From: VAZQ01 sp963841105
GTDB taxonomy: Bacteria; Pseudomonadota; Alphaproteobacteria; Rhizobiales; Xanthobacteraceae
Assembly: GCA_963841105.1 (NCBI GenBank)
Contig: CAWJCB010000035.1
Location: 263,973-327,972, forward strand
Reading direction: 5' to 3'
Length of the DNA: 64,000 nucleotides
Shown: piece by piece, positions 10,749 through 19,375 of the stretch
How the letters are laid out: each line of letters opens with the position of its first letter
Position numbering within the stretch: the stretch's first letter is position 1
Made by a program: the position numbers and the translations under genes
The notes under the pieces: model-generated
Seen by the model: the letters and a program-made list of their open reading frames with translations, nothing else
What the model was told of the DNA's origin: nothing
Database searches by the model: none

Positions 10749-11387
10749 ATGTCGAGCGGTGATTCGACGCGCATCCGGCTCACTCACATGCTCAAGCTCG
10801 CCGGCGCATTCGCGCTTTTTGTCGCCATGATGGTATGCGCGATCCGGCCAGCGCCGGCGCAAAATACCTGCACCGCCAACTATTGCGTCAAGAGCCAGAG
10901 CATAGCGTTCCAGACTCCGCCGGGTTGGCCATCCGTGACCATCGAGCCGTGTTGCCGCACCCGCTGGGGGACATTGCCGGACGGAATGAATTGGGACAAC
11001 GGCACGCCGATCATGATCTGCACCGGCGGCGCGAACTATGCGACCGAGTACCCGAATTGCGGCGACCCGACCAACCTCTCGCAGGACTTTCCTCTGGCCT
11101 ACGAGAACCCGAAGATCGGCATCGGCGTCGCCTGGCCCAACGCCAAAGCGTATCGCTACGAGGTGGAAAGCATTCCAATCATCGACGGCGGCGATGGAAC
11201 CTGCACCCGTTATTCCAATGCTGCCGGCAAGGTGTCGAACTGGTGGACCTACGAGCTCACTGAGCCTAAACGCGGATCTTACGTCTTTACCGCCGCGCTG
11301 AGCTTCCGCCAGGGTGAGAAGGGCTATTACGCCGTGTTGGACAATTGCAAGCTCACGCCGCCGAATTCCGCCGCGGCGATCCAGTAG
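10749..11387 (+). CDS. secreted cysteine-rich hypothetical protein
   Basis: Unrecognised exported protein of 212 residues. The ATG at 10749 follows a clear GGGAGGAG ribosome-binding site. The first 38 residues form a signal peptide (LKLAGAFALFVAMMVCAI, then a PAPAQ cleavage region). The mature part holds eight cysteines, including an adjacent pair in EPCCRTRW, so up to four disulfides are possible in the periplasm. It is also rich in Trp, Tyr, Gly and Asn. The gene is divergent from the RND adaptor and separated from it by 193 bases. No enzyme motif was recognised and no function is proposed. A long reading frame on the opposite strand here is a GC-driven shadow. Confidence 0.8.
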   Translation: MSSGDSTRIRLTHMLKLAGAFALFVAMMVCAIRPAPAQNTCTANYCVKSQSIAFQTPPGWPSVTIEPCCRTRWGTLPDGMNWDNGTPIMICTGGANYATEYPNCGDPTNLSQDFPLAYENPKIGIGVAWPNAKAYRYEVESIPIIDGGDGTCTRYSNAAGKVSNWWTYELTEPKRGSYVFTAALSFRQGEKGYYAVLDNCKLTPPNSAAAIQ

Positions 11388-11406
11388 ATCTGCCGGGGGT
11401 GCGCCC

Positions 11407-12276
11407 TTGCCGGGACCAACACAGAAATTGCGCGAGCTGCTCTGCGCGCCAGGCATTGAGATCATACCGGGGTGCTACGACGCGCTGTCAGCCAAGCTTA
11501 TTGCCGAAGCGGGCTACAAGGCCGCGTTCATGAGTGGATTTGCAGTGTCGGCCGCGCGGCTTGCGCTGCCCGACACCGGACTGATCTCGTTTGCCGAGAT
11601 GCTCGACAGCCTGCGCAACTGCTGCGCCGCCGCCAGCCCCATCCCGGTGATCGGCGACGGCGACACCGGCTATGGCAACGCTCTTAACGTTCAGCGCACG
11701 GTTGCGGAATATGCCCGGGCCGGCGCCGCCTGCGTGATGATCGAGGACCAGGTCAGTCCGAAGAAATGCGGTCACACCCGCGGCAAGCAGGTCATTTCCC
11801 GCGACGAGGCACGCATGAAGATCAGGGCCGCGGTGGATGCGCGCGCCGGCGCCGACATCCTGATCATGGCGCGCACCGACGCGCGCGCGGTGCACGGCTT
11901 CGAGGAGGCGCTCGCCCGCTGCCGCGATTTCGAGGAAAACGGCGCGGATATCATCTTTCTCGAAGCCCCCGAGAGCGAAGATGAGATGCGGCGTTTCTGC
12001 GCCGCGATGACGAAACCGTGCATGGCCAACATGGTGCCCGGGGGCAAGACGCCGGTCCTGCCACCGCGAAAGCTGCAGGAGGCCGGCTACAAGCTTGCGC
12101 TCTACCCCGTCATGCTGCTGTCCTCGGCCATTGCCGCGATGCAAGCGAGCCTCGCGGCGGTGCGCCCGGAATCGAGCTTGCCGCCACCCGCGACGGTGAC
12201 ATTCGCGGAGTTGCAGAGGATCGTGGGGTTTCCCGATTACTGGCAGCGCGAGACGAAATATCAGGTCAACGCGTGA
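11407..12276 (+). CDS. isocitrate lyase/PEP mutase superfamily protein
   Basis: Cytosolic Mg-dependent C-C or P-C lyase of the PEP mutase/isocitrate lyase superfamily, 289 residues. Family features are the PGCYDALSAKLIAEAG opening, metal-binding GDGDTGYGN (D84, D86) and the catalytic loop SPKKCGH with Cys121. Relatives include 2-methylisocitrate lyase, oxaloacetate decarboxylase and carboxyphosphonoenolpyruvate mutase; the exact substrate cannot be fixed. No ATG or GTG lies in frame near the domain start, so TTG at 11407 is chosen. It lies 19 bases after the secreted-protein gene and 77 bases before the racemase-like gene, suggesting one rightward transcript acting on C4 acids. That pathway assignment is inference. 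Confidence 0.88.
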   Translation: MPGPTQKLRELLCAPGIEIIPGCYDALSAKLIAEAGYKAAFMSGFAVSAARLALPDTGLISFAEMLDSLRNCCAAASPIPVIGDGDTGYGNALNVQRTVAEYARAGAACVMIEDQVSPKKCGHTRGKQVISRDEARMKIRAAVDARAGADILIMARTDARAVHGFEEALARCRDFEENGADIIFLEAPESEDEMRRFCAAMTKPCMANMVPGGKTPVLPPRKLQEAGYKLALYPVMLLSSAIAAMQASLAAVRPESSLPPPATVTFAELQRIVGFPDYWQRETKYQVNA

Positions 12277-12353
12277 CCGGCGCAGAGTTCTAAGCTCTCA
12301 TTGTCATCGTCCGCGAAGCGACCCAACGTACGAGAGACCCGCAGGAGAAGCTC

Positions 12354-13101
12354 ATGCGAGACGTACTGGGCTGGCGTTGCAAATTCGGCGTCCTGGGACC
12401 TTCCACCAACACGATCGTCCAGCCCGATTTCGAGATGATGCGGCCGCCCGGCGTCACCAACCACTACAGCCGCATTTTCACCCCGAACGCACAGGCCGTG
12501 AGCAATGAGACGTTCATGGCCGGCACGCAGATCATTGGCGAGAACACGCTCGACGCGGTGCGCAGCGTGATGACCTGCTCGCCGGACTATCTGGTCATGG
12601 GCATGTCGGCGGTGACATTCTATGGCGGCGTCAGAGGAGCTGATGAATTCCAGGCGAGAGTCGAGAAAGCGGCCGGCATCCGCATCAGCATCGGCTCGCA
12701 CTCCTGCACTGCGGCCCTCAAGACGTATGGCGGCATCCGACGCATCGCCGTCCTGTCGCCATATTATCCCGTCGCCAACGAGCAGGTGGCACGCTACTTC
12801 AGCGACTGCGGATTTGCGGTCGTGCGCGATGTCCATCTCGAGTGCAAGAGCTGGACCGCGATTGCCGAAGTTCCACCGGGCGTGCTTCGCGAGAAGCTCA
12901 TTGCGCTCAACGGCAGCGATGTCGATGCCATCGTTCAGGTTGGCACGAATTTGAGCATGGTCCGACTCGCGGCCGCGGCCGAGACGTGGCTCGGCAAGCC
13001 GGTCATTGCGATCAACACGGCAACGTACTGGCACGCCCTGCGTCAGAACAAGATCATGGACAAGATGTCCGAAGCTCGGGCGCCTGCTCGAGCAATTCTG
13101 A
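12354..13101 (+). CDS. Asp/Glu racemase superfamily (maleate isomerase / arylmalonate decarboxylase-like), 3' frameshift
   Basis: Protein of the maleate cis-trans isomerase/arylmalonate decarboxylase group, about 248 residues. Family blocks are GVLGPSTNTIVQPDFEMM, YLVMGMSAVTFYGG, RRIAVLSPYYPVANEQV and GKPVIAINTATYWHALR. At the two positions where maleate isomerase has catalytic cysteines this protein reads MGMS and VGTN, so it belongs to a Cys-less branch or has another activity. The frame breaks near 13067; after one extra base the sequence ends KLGRLLEQF with a stop at 13101, as expected. Without that correction the frame runs on to 13580 through the antisense of the methyltransferase gene, and that tail is not believable. 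Its partner is probably the upstream lyase. Confidence 0.82.
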
Positions 13102-13109
13102 ACTTCTCT

Positions 13110-13718
13110 TCAGAAAGCATGGCGTTCGAAAACAGCGCCGTAATGGTAAGGCGGCACATCAACAAACCGCACAAGATTGAAGCCGGCGGGCTCAACAGCT
13201 TTGATGGTCGCATCGGCAGGCATTCTCAGCTCGGTTCGCGGCCCTCTCGGTTCTCCCAAGACCGTGGTCTGCTCGCGCGGGCGCGGATGCCAGTTTATTA
13301 TCGCGAAGCAGCCGCCCGGCTTGAGCACGTCGCAAGCCGCGCGCGCGAGGCGGAGCTTGTCGGGAACACCGTGAAAGACATTTGCAAGGAAGACAAAATC
13401 AACGGGTTGACAAACCTGCTTGCGAAGCTCGTACGCATCGCCGGCGACAAATGTGCAGTTCGCCAGCCGATTTTCCGAAAGGCGAGCCCGCGCCTTTTCA
13501 ATCAGGTCGTCGTCAATATCCACGCCAATAACACTGCGCGCGAGCTTTGCAATCGCCAGCGTGAACCAGCCGTCGCCTGAGCACAGGTCGACCACGTCCA
13601 TGCCGGTCTTGATGCCGACGAGCTCAAGCACCGTGCCTGGATCTGGCCATAGCGCCTGCCACCACTGGGCGGCAGGCATTTCTGTCGCTTCAAAAAAACC
13701 GACTGTTTGATCAGGCAT
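13110..13718 (-). CDS. class I SAM-dependent methyltransferase
   Basis: Small cytosolic methyltransferase of 202 residues. The SAM-binding motif I is VVDLCSGDGWFTLAIA, followed by the acidic VIGVDIDDDLIEKA strand, the FVAGDAYEL loop and the LKPGGCFAIINWHPRP post-motif typical of Methyltransf_11/25 domains. The substrate is unknown. An upstream in-frame ATG at 13790 would start the protein inside a palindromic repeat, so the internal ATG at 13718 (MPDQTVGFFEATEMP) is preferred. It converges with the racemase-like gene, with only eight bases between their stops after the frame correction. The upstream repeat probably carries its promoter edge. Confidence 0.85.
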   Translation of the reverse strand: MPDQTVGFFEATEMPAAQWWQALWPDPGTVLELVGIKTGMDVVDLCSGDGWFTLAIAKLARSVIGVDIDDDLIEKARARLSENRLANCTFVAGDAYELRKQVCQPVDFVFLANVFHGVPDKLRLARAACDVLKPGGCFAIINWHPRPREQTTVLGEPRGPRTELRMPADATIKAVEPAGFNLVRFVDVPPYHYGAVFERHAF

Positions 13719-13737
13719 TTCTGCAACTGGTGCAGTT

Positions 13738-13774
13738 GTAGCCCGGATTTCGCTTGCCGCGAAATCCGGGCTAC
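13738..13774. repeat. perfect GTAGCCCGGAT palindrome
   Basis: A 37-base near-perfect palindrome: GTAGCCCGGATTTCGC, a short loop, then GCGAAATCCGGGCTAC. It sits between the methyltransferase and cupin genes and would form a very stable hairpin in RNA from either strand. It belongs to the same family as the units at 9225-9341. Confidence 0.8.
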
Positions 13775-13829
13775 ATTCGCTTGAAATCATAACTCATCGA
13801 TCCGCGATTGTAAGTAAGGAGGAATAATC

Positions 13830-14282
13830 ATGCCATCCACTATCACAGGCTCGCTTGCGTCCTACGCCCTGGTTGCGGGGGCAGCCGCGGCGATATCCGC
13901 TTTCGCGACGTGGGGCGCGACCAAGGTGGTCACACCCTCCCTCGCCCAGACTGCCCCGGGAGGTGCCCGACAGATTCTTGCTCAACCGCTGCCCGATCTC
14001 CCCGGGCGCGAGGTGCGTATGACCGTCCTCGATAGGGAGCCCGGCGCCAGCAGCCCCGCGCATCGGCATCCCGGCCACCATACCTTTGGATATGTGATCG
14101 AGGGCGCCTATGAGTTCGCAATCGACGGCCAGCCGCCGCGGCTGCTCAAGGCCGGAGACACGTTCTACGAGCCGCCCAGCGCGCTCCATTCGACATCGCG
14201 CAATCCGAGCGCGGACCAGCGTCTGAAGATCCTCGTGTTCATGGTCGCTGATCAGAGCAAGCCGAGCACCGTCGCGGAATAG
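13830..14282 (+). CDS. cupin-domain protein with N-terminal export/membrane segment
   Basis: Protein of 150 residues. The first 40 residues contain a hydrophobic segment (SYALVAGAAAAISAFATW) followed by LAQT, a signal peptide or anchor. The remainder is one cupin beta-barrel with the metal-binding pattern SPAHRHPGHHTFGYVIEGAYEF and a second motif near LKAGDTFYEPPSALH. An AAGGAGG ribosome-binding site precedes the ATG. Function is unknown; exported cupins of this kind are often annotated as quercetinase- or oxalate-like, but nothing here fixes a substrate. The gene appears monocistronic, with an intrinsic terminator about 255 bases downstream. Confidence 0.85.
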   Translation: MPSTITGSLASYALVAGAAAAISAFATWGATKVVTPSLAQTAPGGARQILAQPLPDLPGREVRMTVLDREPGASSPAHRHPGHHTFGYVIEGAYEFAIDGQPPRLLKAGDTFYEPPSALHSTSRNPSADQRLKILVFMVADQSKPSTVAE

Positions 14283-14671
14283 GCTGCTTCGGAGATGAGC
14301 TGCCGAAAGGCCCGCGCCTCGATGCCTATTGGCGATCCGAACATTTCCGCTGCCGAGCACAGACCGGCCGGGTCTCAATGGGCGCTCTGGCCCGCGCCGT
14401 GGCAACAACACTGCGGCGGGACGCCGCACATCGGCACTATGCGACGGATAAAAACCTTGAACCCTTTGCCATCGGCCCGCGACTAACGTTCGCTCAGGCG
14501 ATGAAGACGGCCCCTCCCCCCCCCGCCGTCTTGGTAGAGAACCCCGCTCCCCCGGCGGGGTTCTCATTTTTCCTGGATACCCGACTTGCGCATACGCGCG
14601 CCTATGCCGGATTCTGCTAGGCATACCATGTTACGCTCGGTGGATCCCGCCGATACTTCTGGGGACGAGAG
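14283..14671. other. gene-free stretch with terminator between cupin and histidine kinase genes
   Basis: No convincing gene in these 389 bases. A run of ten C residues at 14516-14525 and the terminator hairpin that follows are the only features seen. The promoter for the kinase gene should lie in the right half, but no consensus element was recognised. Confidence 0.4.
14537..14571 (+). terminator. rho-independent terminator
   Basis: Stem GAGAACCCCG paired with CGGGGTTCTC around a short C-rich loop, followed by ATTTTTC on the plus strand. The arms pair over ten to eleven bases. It probably ends the cupin transcript before the histidine kinase gene. Confidence 0.7.
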
Positions 14672-16249
14672 TTGTCTGAGCCGCAAGACAGAAAAAAAGA
14701 GCAGTCGGAAACGCCGGACGCCGTGCCCGATCCGCCGCGCAATCTGGAAGAAGTTCGCGCCGTCCTCGACTCCGGTGTTTTGGGGATTTTCGCCTGGGAT
14801 CTGCGAGCCGGTCGCATGACGTGGTCGACCAATCTCGCAGACTTCCACGGACCCGCGGAACGCGAGCTTGACGGCGCGCTAGCCATGCAGCCGGGAGACA
14901 TTCCTGCTCAGGAAGACGCCTCCTTCCTTGCAGCGATCCGCCAGAGCCTTGAGACACGAAAGCCATGCCGGATGGAGTATCGTGTTCCGGGCCAGGCAGG
15001 CCGAGATGCACGATGGTTCGAGGCGTCGGCGACCGTCATAATCCAGGACGGCGCCGTGGTGCAATTGCTCGGGATGTGCCGTGACATCACCGAACGGTTG
15101 CGCGTCAATCGCGAAGTGCGGGTGCGCGCACGCCAACAAGAAACGCTGGCGCGGTTGGGCGAGCGCGCGCTGACCGAGAGCGACCTGCAGAAATTCTTCA
15201 ACGAGGTCGTGGAGACCATTTGCGATATTCTCGACGTTGAGATGGTGCAGATTCTCGAATTGATGCCGGGCGACGCCGAGCTGCTGCTGCGAGCCGGCAG
15301 CGGCTGGAAGGCGGAGCTTGTCGGCACCACCACCGTCTCGACCGGGCGCGATACGCAGGCAGGCTACACGCTCGCGTCCGGACGCCCGGTCATCATCGAG
15401 AACTTGCCGGCCGAAACACGGTTCTCCGGCGAGCGGCTGCTGCGCCAGCACGGCGTGGTAAGCGGGATCACCGCGCCGATCGCCGGGCATGACGGCCGCG
15501 CCTATGGCGTGCTTGGCGCCCATACGGCCAGGCGGCACAGGTTTCATGACTTTGACGTGTCGTTCCTGGCCGCGGCGGCGAACGTCGTGGCAGGCGCGAT
15601 ACAGCGGCGTCAACTCGATCAGCGCCACGAGCTGATGATCCGCGAGTTGCGTCACCGCTCCGGGAATTTGTTTTCGCAACTGCTCGCGTTGTTCTCGCAA
15701 ACCGCCAAGAACTCGCGCAGCGTCGGCGAGCTCGTCACGAAATACGAGGCGCGGGTCCTTGCGCTGGCGAACGCGCACCGTCTCATCACCGAGGGGGGTT
15801 GGAAATCGACCTCGCTCAACGAGCTTCTCAACATCCTGCTTGCTCCGTTTCTCGACCGCATCTCCTTCAACGGCCCGAACGTCTTTCTGGAACCGGATCC
15901 GACATTCGGATTGAGCATGGCCGTGCATGAGCTGGTCACCAATGCCAGCAAGCACGGCAGTCTTACGGCGCCGGCGGGACACGTTGACTTGAACTGGTCG
16001 GTCACCCGCACTCAGCAGGGGCTGACCCTCGTGCTGAAGTGGGTCGAGACTGGAGGTCCGGCGCCGAAACGCAGCCGGCGTTCCGGATTCGGCTCGCGAT
16101 TGATCAACATGGTCATCGAACGCCAGCTCAATGGCCAGGTCCAGCCATCATTCGCGCCCAGTGGCCTCGACGTAACGCTGACCGTCCCGCTCACCCACGA
16201 ACGCTGGCCAGGCGGCGCGCGAACCAGCGCGCACGCGGCGCTGGGTTAA
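14672..16249 (+). CDS. PAS-GAF HWE-family sensor histidine kinase
   Basis: Cytosolic sensor kinase of 525 residues without membrane segments. Order: a PAS domain with its C-terminal motif (about 25-140, ending VQLLGMCRDITERL), a GAF domain (about 155-310, SGITAPIAGHDGRAYGVLGAH), then the kinase core. The phospho-acceptor motif is MIRELRHRSGNLFSQLLALF with His328, and the ATPase N-box is AVHELVTNASKHG, a pattern typical of the HWE/HisKA2 group in Rhizobiales. The start is TTG at 14672 behind a GACGAGAG purine stretch. No response regulator or ECF sigma gene adjoins it, so its partner is unknown; related kinases often feed the general stress response or light/redox sensing. Confidence 0.9.
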   Translation: MSEPQDRKKEQSETPDAVPDPPRNLEEVRAVLDSGVLGIFAWDLRAGRMTWSTNLADFHGPAERELDGALAMQPGDIPAQEDASFLAAIRQSLETRKPCRMEYRVPGQAGRDARWFEASATVIIQDGAVVQLLGMCRDITERLRVNREVRVRARQQETLARLGERALTESDLQKFFNEVVETICDILDVEMVQILELMPGDAELLLRAGSGWKAELVGTTTVSTGRDTQAGYTLASGRPVIIENLPAETRFSGERLLRQHGVVSGITAPIAGHDGRAYGVLGAHTARRHRFHDFDVSFLAAAANVVAGAIQRRQLDQRHELMIRELRHRSGNLFSQLLALFSQTAKNSRSVGELVTKYEARVLALANAHRLITEGGWKSTSLNELLNILLAPFLDRISFNGPNVFLEPDPTFGLSMAVHELVTNASKHGSLTAPAGHVDLNWSVTRTQQGLTLVLKWVETGGPAPKRSRRSGFGSRLINMVIERQLNGQVQPSFAPSGLDVTLTVPLTHERWPGGARTSAHAALG

Positions 16250-16288
16250 TAATAAGTTGGGTTCGTACAGGTGCGTATGTAGCGGCGC

Positions 16289-17959
16289 CTACCCCGTGAT
16301 GGAGACAATCCGGTTCCCGGCCTCAAGCTCGCGCGCGACGCGTTGAGCTTGGTTCAGTTTCGAGAAGAGACCGACGATGTCTTGGTGTATCGTCTCAATC
16401 TCCGAGAACTGCCCAAGGACCTTCGAAACGCGCTCGTCGAGCTCGCGCCTGCTTTCGGCCAGCTTCTGCGTGTGGTCGGCAAGAGCTACCCCTTTGTCCT
16501 CCTCAAGGCGAGCAATGGCGGCGGCAAGCCGGGTTCGCACATCGTACAGCGTCCGCAGAATGCCGATGACACCCGTCTCCTTGTCATCGAGAGGCGCAAC
16601 GCGCATCTGAAGGGCTCCGAACTTTTCCTCCAGCTCGAAGAATCGGGGCATGGCGCGCTCGATCTGCTCGCATCGCGAATTCGTCATATTGATGAACTCT
16701 GAGAGCCCTCTCAGGCGGTCATCGAGCGTTTCACCATTCTCGTCCTTTTCAAGAACCGAGATGGTTTGCTCCACTTCCCCGGCGAGGCGTTGCCGGATAT
16801 CAAACAGCCTTCTGAGAATGCTGATGACGCCTGTGTCCTCTCCGGCCAGAGGCACGACGCGCATCTGGAGCGCACCGAACCTCTCCTCAACCTCCAAGAA
16901 GCCCGGCATTGCGCGCTCGATCTGCTCGCATTGCGAATTCGTGGTTCCGACGAAATCTGAGAACCCTGTCTGAAGATTTTCGAGCGTTTCACCGTTCGCA
17001 TCCTCTTCAAGAGCCGAGATGGTTCGCTCCATCTCCAGGGCAAGAGAATTACGGGTTTCGTGCAGCCGGTTTAGAATGCTGACGGCTCCCGTTTCTTTTC
17101 GCGCTAAAGGCGCGACGCGCATTTGAAGAGCGTCGAATTTTCGCTCCAGGTTGACGAAGCCAGGCATGGAGCGCTCGATCTGCTCACATCGCGAATTCGC
17201 AGTCTGGATGTATTCTGAGAGGGCACTCAGGCGAGCTTCGAGGGTTTCACCCTTGTCCTCCTCAAGCTCCGAGATGGTTCGCTGCATTTCCTCCTGGGAG
17301 CTTTGCAGCTGCGAGATCGATGTCTCGATCGAACGCCTTTTTCCGATGACTTCGCCCAGCTTGCGTCGCATCTCCTGCTGTTGCTGACGTAATGCTTCCA
17401 GGCAACCCGCGACATCGCCGCTTTGATTGCGTTCCTGATGAAATTGGAGCGCCTGCTCGGTGCCTGTGACCCGCGCTTGCAGGGCGCCCAGGGCCCCTTC
17501 CGGATCGCCGCGATCGAGGTATTGAGCGGCCTTGTCGCTCTCGTTCTGGACTTGCTGGAGCCCAAGCACGTCCTGGCGCATGCCATGCAATCGCCCCTCC
17601 ATCGCGTTCGTGGCCTTGCGCTGCTCAATCAGCCTGGAGTACTGCACGACAGCGATGGCAATGAGGGAAATAGGAACAACGCAAATCACGGCCCAGGCAA
17701 TCTGTTGCAATACCGGCAGCGATGAAAACAGCGCAAAAAGCGTTGCCGGTGGCAAAGAAAGAAGCTGGATCGTTACTGCGAAACCAGGAGGGCGCTGGAA
17801 AGCAGGATGAATGCGGGCATTTTCCGCTGCCTTGCTACGATTGGATTTGGCACAGCTTTGAATGCGCACGTGCCGGAGTGCAACGCAGCTTAGCCGAATA
17901 TTCACCGGAATTGGGGCGCGTCTTGTTGATTTTTGCTCAGTATCCCCGACAGGCAACAA
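16289..17959 (-). CDS. membrane-anchored coiled-coil protein with three 86-residue repeats
   Basis: Unrecognised protein of about 556 residues. It has one strong membrane helix (about 85-106, IAWAVICVVPISLIAIAVV) followed by a long Gln/Glu/Arg-rich coiled coil. Residues 227-483 are three tandem imperfect repeats of about 86 residues, each with NS(R/Q)CEQIERAMP and GALQMRV(A/V)PL blocks. The single cysteine recurs at 258, 344 and 430, exactly 86 apart. The C-terminal part returns to plain coiled coil. The start is uncertain: ATG at 17959 gives a basic tail of about 60 residues with no family feel, yet no better in-frame start precedes the helix. It converges with the HWE kinase gene. A structural or scaffolding role at the inner membrane is inference. 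Confidence 0.75.
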   Translation of the reverse strand: MLPVGDTEQKSTRRAPIPVNIRLSCVALRHVRIQSCAKSNRSKAAENARIHPAFQRPPGFAVTIQLLSLPPATLFALFSSLPVLQQIAWAVICVVPISLIAIAVVQYSRLIEQRKATNAMEGRLHGMRQDVLGLQQVQNESDKAAQYLDRGDPEGALGALQARVTGTEQALQFHQERNQSGDVAGCLEALRQQQQEMRRKLGEVIGKRRSIETSISQLQSSQEEMQRTISELEEDKGETLEARLSALSEYIQTANSRCEQIERSMPGFVNLERKFDALQMRVAPLARKETGAVSILNRLHETRNSLALEMERTISALEEDANGETLENLQTGFSDFVGTTNSQCEQIERAMPGFLEVEERFGALQMRVVPLAGEDTGVISILRRLFDIRQRLAGEVEQTISVLEKDENGETLDDRLRGLSEFINMTNSRCEQIERAMPRFFELEEKFGALQMRVAPLDDKETGVIGILRTLYDVRTRLAAAIARLEEDKGVALADHTQKLAESRRELDERVSKVLGQFSEIETIHQDIVGLFSKLNQAQRVARELEAGNRIVSITG

Positions 17960-18016
17960 GACTCAGGCTCTTGCCCTGATGGGCAGCTGGTTGGCTAGAG
18001 CCTTTGTGATGCTGCG

Positions 18017-19291
18017 CTATTTCGCCTTCGCCTCCTGGTAGGGATAAATGAGATTGCCGGTCTTGTACTCGGCAGGCCACAGGATCACCTGGTGCGCGCC
18101 CTCGCGGAATTGATTGAGATCATTGCCGCTTACGCCCTGGAATTGGGTGAAAAACTGCCGCGATTTCGTCCACTCGCCGTCCTTGCCAAAGGAAATCTCA
18201 CCCGCCACCGTGGAGAATGCATGCGCGTGCATGTAGTCCGCGAGCCTGGAATGATCGAGGCTCTTCGTTCCCTCCACCGCCTGCGCCAACACCTCGCCCG
18301 CGGCATAGGCAAACGGCGTGAAACCATAACCCAGGGGATCAATACCCAACGCCGGCGCCTTGGCCTGGTACTTATCGAGCATGGCTTTGAGTCCGGGGAA
18401 GCTCAGATTCGGCGCCGGGACGAAGCTCTCCATGATCACCAATCCATTCATCAGCGGGCCAAGCTGCATCTTGATAGGGGTTGCCAGGAGCCCGATCATG
18501 GCGCCGCCAAACATCCTTGGGCTTAGCCCGATTTCCTGGGCGGCGCGGACAATGCCTACCGTGTCCGGCGGATACGCGCAGGCGAACACCAAGTCGGCAT
18601 TGGATGCGGAGATGGCGCGCACGATCGGCACCATGTCGGCGGTGCCGGGCGGATAGCCCTTGTCGTAGACGATGTCGAAGCCACCCGCCTTGGCATTCTC
18701 ACGCGCGCCATCGCAAGCCGTCTTGCCGAACTCTGCGTCAGACGCCACCAGCGCCACCGTCCTTGGCTTGGGCTGCTGGGCAGCCGCAATCTCGAACCAG
18801 CCGCGGGAAAATGCCAGCGTGCCCTCGTCTCCCCCCGGCACCATCGAGAAATATCTGGGATAATTGAACTGACGGTTGATGTTCACGCCGAGCAGCGAGA
18901 CGGTCGTCTTGTTATTTTGCATGATGACCGGCATCGCCGGCGCAATCATGTTGGTGGCGTACGGGCCGACCAGCAGGTCAACCTTGTTGACGCTGATCAG
19001 CTTGGTATAGATGCCAGGCACATTGTTCGGATTGCTTTGATCGTCGTAATAGACGAGCTCGACCGGACGGCCCAGAATTCCGCCCTTGGCATTGACATCG
19101 TCACGCCAGATTTCCAACGCCAGCAGGTTTTGCTTGCCGTTCGGCGCGACGGCGCCCGTCAACGCCATGCTGAATCCCAGCTTTATGGGCTCCGCGGCGG
19201 AAAATGCCGACGGCGCCAGCAGCGGCGACAGAGCCGCAACGATGGTGGTGAGAAACGCCCTTCGCGCGAAGGGCCTGGAAGCGGCAGGCAT
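18017..19291 (-). CDS. Liv-type ABC transporter substrate-binding protein, orphan
   Basis: Periplasmic receptor of 424 residues in the branched-chain amino acid/amide (LivK, type I fold) class. The start ATG at 19291 follows GGGAGGAG. The signal has a twin-Arg-like RRAFL motif and ends at SAFSA. The mature domain opens PIKLGFSMALTGAVAPNG and contains KGGILGRPVELVYYDDQSNP and DAEFGKTACDGARENAK, standard for the family. No cognate permease or ATPase is adjacent, so it must use components encoded elsewhere or act as an orphan receptor. It is divergent from the metallophosphoesterase gene. Confidence 0.9.
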   Translation of the reverse strand: MPAASRPFARRAFLTTIVAALSPLLAPSAFSAAEPIKLGFSMALTGAVAPNGKQNLLALEIWRDDVNAKGGILGRPVELVYYDDQSNPNNVPGIYTKLISVNKVDLLVGPYATNMIAPAMPVIMQNNKTTVSLLGVNINRQFNYPRYFSMVPGGDEGTLAFSRGWFEIAAAQQPKPRTVALVASDAEFGKTACDGARENAKAGGFDIVYDKGYPPGTADMVPIVRAISASNADLVFACAYPPDTVGIVRAAQEIGLSPRMFGGAMIGLLATPIKMQLGPLMNGLVIMESFVPAPNLSFPGLKAMLDKYQAKAPALGIDPLGYGFTPFAYAAGEVLAQAVEGTKSLDHSRLADYMHAHAFSTVAGEISFGKDGEWTKSRQFFTQFQGVSGNDLNQFREGAHQVILWPAEYKTGNLIYPYQEAKAK

Positions 19292-19375
19292 GACTGATCT
19301 CCTCCCTGGATGTTTTTTTATTTCTTGCGTTTTTTAGCTTGTTGCGGCTCCGTCGTCACTTGGCGAATATACATC

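Noticed and set aside
10611..11465. 284-residue minus-strand open frame
   Set aside because: Antisense to the secreted Cys-rich gene, which has a ribosome-binding site and signal peptide; the minus frame has neither.
13102..13580. C-terminal extension of the racemase-like frame, giving a 408-residue protein
   Set aside because: The extension is antisense to a good methyltransferase gene and appears only because of a frameshift near 13067; the corrected frame stops at 13101.
14879..15982. 367-residue minus-strand open frame
   Set aside because: Antisense to the HWE kinase gene with no recognisable domain.
16289..17959. Methyl-accepting chemotaxis protein
   Set aside because: It has one membrane helix and a long coiled coil but lacks the conserved MCP hairpin signature, HAMP domain and ligand domain.
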